Source of the DNA: Ignavibacteriaceae bacterium
Lineage (GTDB): Bacteria > Bacteroidota > Ignavibacteria > Ignavibacteriales > Ignavibacteriaceae
Assembly (NCBI GenBank): GCA_025449775.1
Contig: JANWIS010000019.1
Span: 1-13,829 of the forward strand
Direction: 5' to 3'
DNA length: 13,829 nucleotides
Made by a program: the position numbers and the translations under genes. This document shows positions 7,480 through 13,829 of this stretch, piece by piece; within the stretch, counting starts at the first letter, position 1; each line of letters opens with the position of its first letter. A model generated the notes under the pieces. It ran no database searches and was not told the DNA's origin. It worked only from the letters and a program-made list of their open reading frames with translations.

Positions 7480-8313
7480 TTGGGTTATGAGGAAGCATTT
7501 AAAATTGCAAAGCGTCATTATGAAAACTTTCCGGTAGTTTCAATGCTTATTCCTGCACATCTGAGAAAACATGTTGCAATCGTTTATTGGTTTGCAAGAA
7601 CCGCAGATGATTCTGCTGATGAGGGCGAAGTTGCTGTAAGTGACAGATTGGATTCACTTCAGAATTTTGAAACCTGTCTTAAATCATTAATTGATGGAAA
7701 ATGTAATGATCATTTTGAATCTGCACTTCATAATACTATTGTTACAAAAAAGCTCAGTCCTGAATATTTATTTAAACTGTTGAAAGCTTTTAAACAGGAT
7801 GTCATCAAAAACAGATATACAAATTTTGATGAGTTGCTTGATTACTGTTCAAACTCAGCTAACCCGGTTGGCAGAATAATTCTCGAACTTATTAATGTAA
7901 AAGATGAAAGAGCATTTCAACTATCGGATAAAATTTGTACGGCTTTACAATTGACCAATTTTTTGCAGGATACACCGATAGATTTTAATAAAGGAAGAAT
8001 TTACTTTCCGCAGGACGACATGAAGAAATTTGATGTGACTGAAAAAATGTTTGAACTAAAAGAAAATAGACTTAATTTGAATAAACTGGTTGAGTTTAGT
8101 GTTAATAGAATTCAAACTTATTTCGATGAGGGAAAAGCACTACTTGGTTTTCTTTCTGGTAAAATCAGGTATGAAATAGACTGGACAATCAGTGGCGGTG
8201 AAGAAATATTAAAGAAAATTCGTGGCTCCGGATTTGATGTTTTTTTGAATAGACCGGTATTAAGTAAATATGATTATTTTAAACTATTACTAAAATCTAT
8301 ATTTAGGATTTGA
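7480..8313 (+). CDS. hpnC: Squalene biosynthesis protein HpnC (hydroxysqualene synthase)
   Basis: A squalene/phytoene synthase-fold enzyme. In the HpnCDE route, HpnC converts presqualene diphosphate, made by HpnD, to hydroxysqualene. Motifs: HYENFPVVS (13-21), FARTADDSADEG (38-49, first aspartate-rich motif D43/D44/D47), SANPVGR (126-132) and LTNFLQDTPIDFNKGRIYFP (158-177, second motif D164/D168). YENFPV and SANPVGR separate HpnC from HpnD and CrtB. The length of 277 residues is normal or slightly short. The TTG at 7480 is the first standard start codon after the upstream stop, but homologues often have about 10-20 residues before the YENFP region, and an ATA at 7459 sits 5 nt from a strong AGGAGG. 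The protein may therefore be seven residues longer. The stop overlaps the hpnD start in TTGA. It is the first gene of the operon. Confidence 0.88.
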   Translation: MGYEEAFKIAKRHYENFPVVSMLIPAHLRKHVAIVYWFARTADDSADEGEVAVSDRLDSLQNFETCLKSLIDGKCNDHFESALHNTIVTKKLSPEYLFKLLKAFKQDVIKNRYTNFDELLDYCSNSANPVGRIILELINVKDERAFQLSDKICTALQLTNFLQDTPIDFNKGRIYFPQDDMKKFDVTEKMFELKENRLNLNKLVEFSVNRIQTYFDEGKALLGFLSGKIRYEIDWTISGGEEILKKIRGSGFDVFLNRPVLSKYDYFKLLLKSIFRI

Positions 8314-9152
8314 AGGATATAGCAAAGGAAATATCAAAAAAGAGCAGAAGCAGTTTCTACTACGCTTTTAATTTGCTTCCTGCTGAACAGCGTGATGCGA
8401 TGAATACTGTTTATGCTTTTTGCAGACAGACTGACGACATCGTTGATGAAGGAAGTATCGCTGATGAAATAAAATATGAAAAATTAAGAAGATGGAGGAT
8501 TGAACTCGAAAAATCTATCAGCGGTCATTCAGATTACCTGATACTTAACAAACTCTCCAACACAATACAACGATTTAATATTCCGCTCGAACCTTTCTTT
8601 GATCTTCTCAAAGGAATGGAAATGGATCTGCAGAAAAAGAGATATCTCACTTTTAACGATCTTCACAATTACTGCTATCATGTTGCATCAACTGTTGGAT
8701 TAATGTGCATTGAAATTTTCGGATACCGACATCCTTCTGCAAAAGACTTTGCCATAAATCTTGGTATCGCATTGCAGCTAACGAATATTTTGAGGGATGT
8801 AAAAAAGGATGCTGAAAAAGGAAGGATCTATCTCCCTCAACAGGAGCTTAAACAATTTAATTACAATGAATCGGATTTATTGAACAACACATTCAATGAG
8901 AACTTTCAGAAGATGATGAAATACCAGGTTGAACGTGCAAGAGAATATTTTGACAAAGCCACAGCTTGCTTAAATCTTGAAGATAAAAAAGCAATGTTTG
9001 CCGCAAGGGCAATGCAGCATATTTATTACCGGATGTTGAATAAAATTGTTGAAGCCGACTATGATGTTTATCATAACAAGATCAGGATTTCTACTTTCAA
9101 AAAAGTTGGAATCTCTGTTGGTGTTTGGGCTAAGTACCGGCTGGTGTATTGA
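8310..9152 (+). CDS. hpnD: Presqualene diphosphate synthase HpnD
   Basis: Joins two farnesyl diphosphates into presqualene diphosphate, the first step of the HpnCDE squalene route; a Mg2+-dependent all-helical enzyme. Motifs: SFYYAFNLLP (15-24), VYAFCRQTDDIVDEG (34-48, first aspartate motif D42/D43/D46), YCYHVASTVG (121-130), and LTNILRDVKKDAEKGRIYLP (157-176, second motif D163/D167). The 280-residue length is normal. By motif alone it resembles phytoene synthase CrtB, but its place between hpnC and hpnE supports HpnD. The start is the TTG at 8310, which overlaps the hpnC TGA by four bases (TTGA). The first in-frame ATG falls at M31, inside the conserved region, so it cannot be the start. An AGGA lies only 1 nt before the TTG, so translation is probably coupled to hpnC. 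Confidence 0.88.
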   Translation: MKDIAKEISKKSRSSFYYAFNLLPAEQRDAMNTVYAFCRQTDDIVDEGSIADEIKYEKLRRWRIELEKSISGHSDYLILNKLSNTIQRFNIPLEPFFDLLKGMEMDLQKKRYLTFNDLHNYCYHVASTVGLMCIEIFGYRHPSAKDFAINLGIALQLTNILRDVKKDAEKGRIYLPQQELKQFNYNESDLLNNTFNENFQKMMKYQVERAREYFDKATACLNLEDKKAMFAARAMQHIYYRMLNKIVEADYDVYHNKIRISTFKKVGISVGVWAKYRLVY

Positions 9153-10438
9153 GTTCAAAAAAAGTAATTGTAATTGGCGGGGGATTTGCAGGACTTTCTG
9201 CAGCCAGCTTTCTTATCAAAAATAACTTCAAAGTTACACTTCTTGAAGCTTCTCCAAAACTTGGGGGAAGAGCTTATTCCTTTAGTGATAAAGAAACTAA
9301 TACGATTGTCGATAACGGTCAGCATATATTATTAGGCTGTTACAATGATACTCTTAATTTTCTTTCTTTGATTAATGCGACACAAAATTTTCATATCCAG
9401 AAACGATTAAATGTAACTTTTGTCAAACATGGATTTCAAAAATTTCGACTGAAAAGCTTTGGTTTCATTTATCCAATCAGCTTGATAATCGGTTTACTAA
9501 ATTTTAAAGCGATCAGTTTATCCGAAAGAAGGAAACTGATAAAAATCTTTTTTAAGCTGGCATTTTATTCAGATGAAAAATTTTCTAAGATGAATATCAG
9601 GGAATGGCTTGAAAAAGAAAACCAGTCACAAGCAATACAGGATGCGTTCTGGAAAATTCTTGCAATTGGTGCTTTGAACACCTCAATCGAAAAAGCTTCT
9701 GCAAAAATTTTTATCGATATTCTTAAACAGATTTTTTTAAATGGAAATAAATCTGCATCGATAATTCTCCCTAAATTCGGGTTGACAGAATCTTATTGCA
9801 AAAGTGCTGTGGAATTTATTTCTGGTAACGGCGGTGAGATAATTTTATCAGAACCTGTTGATAAAATTGTCATATCAGATAATGAGATTACCGAAATTCA
9901 TTCATCAAAGAAAGTGTATCTCGATTTTGATTATGTGGTAACTGCAATTTCTGCGTACTCACTTTCCAGAATTATGAGTGATGAAATCGAAATCAACTTT
10001 CCCGATTTTAATTACTCATCTATACTGAATGTTCATCTTCGGATGAGCAATACAAATTTTCCTGATGGTTTTTTTGGACTTATTAATTCACCTGTTCACT
10101 GGGTTTTTAATAAAGGCACTCATCTGAACATTGTTATAAGTGATGCAAATGAACTTGTCAACAAAGAAGACAATGAAATCCTTGAGATGATTAAAAATGA
10201 ACTGCAAAAATTTTTTCTTCTGGATCCGCATTTGATATCAAGTCACAAAATCATTAAAGAAAAAAGAGCTACATTCATCCCATCGAATGACATAGCTGAT
10301 AAAAGACCAGCTCAAAAAACACAAATAAAAAACCTAATACTTGCAGGTGATTGGGTTGATACTGGTTTGCCTTCAACAATTGAAAGTGCAGTGAAAAGCG
10401 GAAGAATCGCTTCAGAAATAATTCTAGGCATAAAATAA
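9149..10438 (+). CDS. hpnE: Hydroxysqualene dehydroxylase HpnE
   Basis: An FAD-dependent amine oxidase/desaturase-like enzyme that reduces hydroxysqualene to squalene, the last HpnCDE step. The N-terminal dinucleotide fold shows GGGFAGLSAA (10-19), the ribose-binding E33, and KLGGRAYSF (37-45). DNGQHILLGCY (55-65) and the C-terminal FAD motif AGDWVDTGLPSTIESA (399-414) are characteristic of HpnE rather than CrtI. The length of 429 residues is typical. The start is the TTG at 9149, overlapping the hpnD stop as TTGA, the same arrangement as the previous junction; no better start exists in this frame, and the fold begins within six residues. It is the last gene of the operon. Its stop is immediately followed by the stop of the convergent M28 gene, leaving no room for a terminator between them. 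Confidence 0.9.
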   Translation: MSSKKVIVIGGGFAGLSAASFLIKNNFKVTLLEASPKLGGRAYSFSDKETNTIVDNGQHILLGCYNDTLNFLSLINATQNFHIQKRLNVTFVKHGFQKFRLKSFGFIYPISLIIGLLNFKAISLSERRKLIKIFFKLAFYSDEKFSKMNIREWLEKENQSQAIQDAFWKILAIGALNTSIEKASAKIFIDILKQIFLNGNKSASIILPKFGLTESYCKSAVEFISGNGGEIILSEPVDKIVISDNEITEIHSSKKVYLDFDYVVTAISAYSLSRIMSDEIEINFPDFNYSSILNVHLRMSNTNFPDGFFGLINSPVHWVFNKGTHLNIVISDANELVNKEDNEILEMIKNELQKFFLLDPHLISSHKIIKEKRATFIPSNDIADKRPAQKTQIKNLILAGDWVDTGLPSTIESAVKSGRIASEIILGIK

Positions 10439-11851
10439 TTATAGTCCTTCTTCGCTGAGAAGATAAGCCATAATTGAAATTGCTGCTGCTCCAAGTTCGA
10501 ACTCTCTTGGGTGAACTTCTTCAAAAACATCATTAGCTGAGTGATGAATATCCATATAACGCTGATCATCAGGAACATATCCCAATCGAAGTCTTGCATT
10601 TTTGATTTTTTGAATATCAACTCCGCTACCACCTTTACGTATCCATTCAATATTTGCATTTTCAAGAATCGGAAGCCAATTCTGTAATTTATTTAAAATC
10701 TCAGTTGAATCAGTCTCAGCATAAAAACCAATCGGAGTGAATGCACCTCTGTCAGCTTCAATAACAACAAAATGAATCTGTGGAGATGTAAGGGCATAAT
10801 TTGCGTACTCAATTGCACCTCTTGTTCCATTCTCTTCGTTAATGAATAAGACACATCTCAAAGTTCTCTTAAGTTTTATATCCAGTCGTTTCATCAAATC
10901 AAGCACTTCCAGCGTCATCATACAGCCTGCACCATCATCATGAGCCCCATCTCCAACATCCCAGCTGTCAAAATGCCCACCGACTAAAATTATTTCGTCA
11001 GGATATTCTGTTCCTTTAATTTCACCAATTACATTGAATGACTTTGCATCAGGTAGTGTTTCGCAATTCAGCTTCAAATTTATTTTGAGATGTGGATTTT
11101 GTTTTAACTCCTGACTGAGAAGTTCTGCATCGAGAAACCCTAATGCAGCTACTGGAATTTTTGGGATGCTATCTACATAGCTCATAACTCCAGTATGAGG
11201 ATTGTTATCATATTTTGTTGTTAACGATTTTATTAAAACTCCCGAAGCACCATACTTGGCGGCTTCAATTGCTCCTTGTGTCCGAAATTTTATTGCACCA
11301 CCGTAAGCAGTGAACGTATTTAATTGTGATTGATCTAATCCACGACTGTAAAAAACAATTTTTCCTTTAACTTCATGCTTTCTATCTGAAAGTTCTTCAA
11401 AAGATTTTACTTCAATCAATTCTGCTGTAATACCTTCCGGTGAAGTTGCAATACTTCCACCAAGTGCGAGTATAGATAATTTTTTATTCACTCCGACAAT
11501 ATTACAACTGGCTACATTGCCTCGTTTCCAGTGAGGAACCATAACAGGCTGAAGCCAAACCGAATCAAATCCCAGTGACTTCATTTTTTCATAAGCCCAG
11601 TTAATTGCTTTAAGTGATGTTTCGGATCCGCTTAATCTTGGTCCAATTTTGCAAAGTTCTCGAAGATATTCATAACCTTTTCGTTCACGTAAAGCAGTTT
11701 GAACGATCAGCTGTGCAATTTTTATATGTTCTTCAGTGTTTACCGGGTTTTCAATTTTTTGTTCAGTCATTTTAAAGGATGATATATTTAATAGAAAAAG
11801 AATTAAAAAAAATACAGGAGTTGTAATCGCAATTTTGCCCGGAATTTTCAT
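10439..11851 (-). CDS. M28 family metallopeptidase with PA domain, carboxypeptidase Q-like, exported
   Basis: A di-zinc exopeptidase of 470 residues. An N-terminal hydrophobic segment (about 8-24) after K2/K6 acts as a signal peptide or anchor; no lipobox is seen. A PA insert occupies roughly 125-265 (GKIVFYSRG, YGASGVLIKS). The peptidase core shows GGHFDSWDVGDGAHDDGAG (291-309: ligand H293 with D295, bridging D305 or D306), INEENG (337-342: catalytic E339 and ligand E340), EADRGAF (365-371: D367) and DIHHSANDVFEEVHP (434-448: ligand H436 or H437). GGHFDSWDVG plus a PA domain most resembles plasma glutamate carboxypeptidase/carboxypeptidase Q, a dipeptidase. Substrate is not determinable. The ATG at 11851 has no Shine-Dalgarno sequence. 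A later in-frame ATG (M28) would remove the export signal, so the upstream start is preferred. There is no T9SS tail, so periplasmic location is likely. Confidence 0.9.
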   Translation of the reverse strand: MKIPGKIAITTPVFFLILFLLNISSFKMTEQKIENPVNTEEHIKIAQLIVQTALRERKGYEYLRELCKIGPRLSGSETSLKAINWAYEKMKSLGFDSVWLQPVMVPHWKRGNVASCNIVGVNKKLSILALGGSIATSPEGITAELIEVKSFEELSDRKHEVKGKIVFYSRGLDQSQLNTFTAYGGAIKFRTQGAIEAAKYGASGVLIKSLTTKYDNNPHTGVMSYVDSIPKIPVAALGFLDAELLSQELKQNPHLKINLKLNCETLPDAKSFNVIGEIKGTEYPDEIILVGGHFDSWDVGDGAHDDGAGCMMTLEVLDLMKRLDIKLKRTLRCVLFINEENGTRGAIEYANYALTSPQIHFVVIEADRGAFTPIGFYAETDSTEILNKLQNWLPILENANIEWIRKGGSGVDIQKIKNARLRLGYVPDDQRYMDIHHSANDVFEEVHPREFELGAAAISIMAYLLSEEGL

Positions 11852-11928
11852 AAAAATATACGGGTTGGATAACCTTTTATAGGTTAATAGTTATTAGAGT
11901 GATTATATTTATATAAATGAATTTCAAC

Positions 11929-11960
11929 AATTCGAAAATAAAAAAAAATATACTCGAATT
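11929..11960. promoter_or_regulatory. Inverted repeat AATTCGA/TCGAATT in the divergent M28/deiminase spacer
   Basis: AATTCGA (11929-11935) and TCGAATT (11954-11960) are exact inverted copies separated by an 18-nt A-rich spacer. The right arm ends 1 nt before the Shine-Dalgarno sequence AAGGAAG (11962-11968) of the deiminase gene. It could be a pair of half-sites for a regulator or a hairpin affecting translation. A 7-bp match can arise by chance in AT-rich DNA. The rest of the 123-nt spacer has no recognisable promoter I would defend. Confidence 0.3.
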
Positions 11961-11974
11961 TAAGGAAGCTTGAA

Positions 11975-13693
11975 ATGAAAGCAACATTTTCTCTTTTTTT
12001 CTTTTTAGCGTTTTTACAAAATTCTTTTGCACAGGATCTTCCACACCAGATGACCGAACAGGAAACCATTTTGTGGAAAAATTATGTTGCACCTGTTAAT
12101 CCCTTATTCACTGATCCTCCAGTTTCACCAGTTCGTGGAATTGCAGAATGGGAGGAGCTTCAAGGTTTAATAATTACCTGGACGTCTTTTCAATCCATAT
12201 TAAGACAGGTTGTAGATTATGCACAGGAAGAGGGCGAAGTTTTTATTATTTGTAATGATTCAAATTCAGTTAGAACATACTTACAAGCTGGGGGTGTTCC
12301 GCTAGATAATGTAAATTTTTTAATCACATCATTTAATTCAATTTGGGTTCGTGATTACGGACCATGGACTGCATACACTAATGACATTGATACGCTGAGT
12401 ATTATTGATTGGATCTACAACCGTCCGAGACCACTTGATGATGCATCTCCGGTGTTCTTTGCGAACTATATAAGCTCACCTATTTATCAAACAACCGCAC
12501 CGCCGTATGATCTTATTCATACAGGTGGAAATTTAATGGTAGATGGACACGGTACAGCCTTCTCATCAAAATTAATTCTGAATGAAAATCAAACAAAGAC
12601 CGAAGCTCAGATTGATGAAATAATGAATAAGTATCTGGGAATAAACAGATACATTAAAATGAATACATTGCCGTACGATGTCATCCATCATATTGATATG
12701 CATATAAAGTTGCTTGATGAAGAAACTCTACTTGTTGGTCAATATCCGGCTGGTGTTGCAGATGGTCCGCAGATTGAAGCAAATCTTCAATACGTTTTAG
12801 ATAATTTTCAGACCTGTTTTGGTAAACCGTACAAAGTTATACGAATTCCAATGCCTCCGGAAAACGGACAATATCCACCACAAGGAGATTACAGAACTTA
12901 TACCAATTCAATAATTATTAATAAAACAGTAATCGTTCCGACTTACGAATTACTATACGATACAACAGCTTTAAGAATTTACCGTGAAGCTATGCCCGGT
13001 TATAATATTGTCGGAGTGAATTCAAATGCAATCATTCCATCTCTTGGGGCGATTCATTGTATTGTGAAGGAAGTTGGTGTGTTCGATCCTGTCTGGATAT
13101 CTCATTCGAAGATGGAACCAGTTGTTAAAACTCCTGTTTCAATTCCTATTCAAGCAGTGATAAAAACAAAATCAGGAATAAGTTCTGCATCAGTTTTATG
13201 GACTTCAGATACAACAACCGGATTTAATTCAGAACCAATGCAATTCATCTCCGGTGATACTGCTATTGGATATATTCCTGCTCAGCCGGACAGCACAGTT
13301 ATATTTTATTATTTATCTGCATCTTCAAATAGCGGAAAAACTGTTGCAAAACCTTTAGTTGCACCTGATGGTTTTTATAAATTTGTTGTTGAAAATTCTG
13401 TTACCAATTCTGAAGATGATTTTCATCCTGAAGTATTTTATTTATCCCAAAATTATCCGAATCCCTTTAATCCTGCTACTACAATAAAATATTCAATCCC
13501 AGCTTCATCGTTCATTCAATTAAAAGTTTATGATGTTTTAGGAAATGAAATTTCAACTCTGATTAATGAAGAAAAATCTTCAGGAAACCATGAAGTCACT
13601 TTTGATGCAGCGGGTTTACCAAGCGGAATTTATTTTTACACAATCGAAGCCGGATTATTTACAGAATCTAAAAAAATGATCCTGCTTAAATAA
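11975..13693 (+). CDS. Secreted peptidylarginine/agmatine deiminase-family protein with T9SS sorting domain (PPAD-like)
   Basis: A guanidino-modifying enzyme of the porphyromonas-type PAD family, predicted to convert arginine (free, peptide-terminal or agmatine) to a citrulline-type product outside the cell. The signal peptide is 1-19 (SFA before Q20). The catalytic domain is roughly 45-370: WVRDYGPW (D127), HTGGNLMVDG (182-191), HHIDMH (H239, D241), TYTNS (N311) and GAIHC (nucleophile C362). All expected catalytic residues are present. Residues about 380-475 look like an Ig-like beta-sandwich. The tail at 488-572 is a type A T9SS sorting domain (SQNYPNPFNP, LKVYDVLGNE, GLPSGIYFYTIEAG, KKMILLK). 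This order and the length of 572 match Porphyromonas PPAD (about 556) rather than cytoplasmic agmatine deiminase (about 350-370). A good Shine-Dalgarno (AAGGAAG) precedes the ATG. Whether the substrate is protein arginine or agmatine is open. Confidence 0.9.
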   Translation: MKATFSLFFFLAFLQNSFAQDLPHQMTEQETILWKNYVAPVNPLFTDPPVSPVRGIAEWEELQGLIITWTSFQSILRQVVDYAQEEGEVFIICNDSNSVRTYLQAGGVPLDNVNFLITSFNSIWVRDYGPWTAYTNDIDTLSIIDWIYNRPRPLDDASPVFFANYISSPIYQTTAPPYDLIHTGGNLMVDGHGTAFSSKLILNENQTKTEAQIDEIMNKYLGINRYIKMNTLPYDVIHHIDMHIKLLDEETLLVGQYPAGVADGPQIEANLQYVLDNFQTCFGKPYKVIRIPMPPENGQYPPQGDYRTYTNSIIINKTVIVPTYELLYDTTALRIYREAMPGYNIVGVNSNAIIPSLGAIHCIVKEVGVFDPVWISHSKMEPVVKTPVSIPIQAVIKTKSGISSASVLWTSDTTTGFNSEPMQFISGDTAIGYIPAQPDSTVIFYYLSASSNSGKTVAKPLVAPDGFYKFVVENSVTNSEDDFHPEVFYLSQNYPNPFNPATTIKYSIPASSFIQLKVYDVLGNEISTLINEEKSSGNHEVTFDAAGLPSGIYFYTIEAGLFTESKKMILLK

Positions 13694-13829
13694 TTTTTAT
13701 TCAGAAAATTTATCCTGACTTAAATATTATTTTCAAAAATAGGGATGAATGAAATCCTGAACTTGATAACAATGATAAGTCTATCAGTCATCTCATCCTT
13801 TCGAGAGTTCAACTTCCTTAACCGGGTAA
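13694..13829. other. Intergenic tail without recognisable gene
   Basis: AT-rich sequence after the deiminase stop, running to the window edge. No convincing terminator hairpin with a T-run is present; the best candidate is GGAT/ATCC around 13743-13757 with only four pairs. On the minus strand there is a 23-codon frame starting at an ATG after AAGGATGAG near 13795, too short and without features to call. The stretch 13755-13825 faintly resembles degenerate interspersed repeats but cannot be shown to be one from a single copy. Confidence 0.4.

Noticed and set aside
7480..10438. Carotenoid operon (two CrtB-like phytoene synthases plus a CrtI-like desaturase)
   Set aside because: YENFPV and SANPVGR in the first gene, and DNGQHILLGCY and GDWVDTGLPSTIESA in the third, are the HpnC and HpnE patterns; the gene order also matches hpnCDE.
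10312..10665. 117-codon minus-strand frame across the hpnE/M28 junction
   Set aside because: It is in a different frame from the M28 gene, overlaps both real genes and lacks any recognisable motif.
11877..12092. Two small minus-strand frames (61-71 codons) over the start of the deiminase gene
   Set aside because: They are antisense to the signal peptide and spacer, low in complexity, and have no ribosome site.
1..13829. CRISPR arrays, insertion sequences, phage genes, toxin-antitoxin or defence modules
   Set aside because: No regularly spaced repeats, transposase or integrase motifs, target duplications or known defence domains were seen; the genes are ordinary metabolic and envelope functions.

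Overview
The window is AT-rich, ordinary-looking chromosomal DNA from a Gram-negative bacterium of the Fibrobacteres-Chlorobi-Bacteroidetes group, most likely Ignavibacteria (inference). Three things point there. The last gene carries a C-terminal type IX secretion (T9SS) sorting domain with the YPNPFNPATTIKYSIP signature that is very common in Ignavibacteria. An LpxH-type hydrolase implies a lipid A outer membrane. The membrane pyrophosphatase has the SVGPTADGFE variant of the catalytic region. No phage, IS, CRISPR or plasmid signature was seen.

Layout. Positions 1-3999 (+) hold the 3' part of an M1 aminopeptidase, then a tight envelope pair: an LpxH-like UDP-2,3-diacylglucosamine hydrolase and a bifunctional penicillin-binding protein 1A. 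A tRNA-Leu(CAG) follows 23 nt later. After a 231-nt spacer comes a 793-residue membrane pyrophosphatase (+), which is convergent with a small STAS-domain protein (-); a hairpin terminator lies between them. From about 7459 to 10438 (+) runs a compact hpnC-hpnD-hpnE operon that makes squalene from farnesyl diphosphate. Its two internal junctions are identical TTGA stop/start overlaps. An M28 metallopeptidase (-) ends at the very next base after hpnE. It is divergent from a secreted peptidylarginine/agmatine deiminase-family protein (+) with a T9SS tail. The last 136 nt hold no gene I can support.

How the genes fit together. Several products act at the cell envelope: lipid A synthesis, peptidoglycan synthesis, PPi-driven ion pumping, and squalene for hopanoids or other C30 lipids. 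Three others modify peptides or proteins: the M1 and M28 peptidases and the deiminase. I see no defence island or wholly new system. The points most worth checking are the deiminase, whose domain order matches Porphyromonas PPAD; the hpnCDE operon with no cyclase gene in view and only non-ATG starts, including a possible ATA start; and the divergent, apparently K+-independent membrane pyrophosphatase. All family assignments come from reading motifs by eye; no database search was possible.
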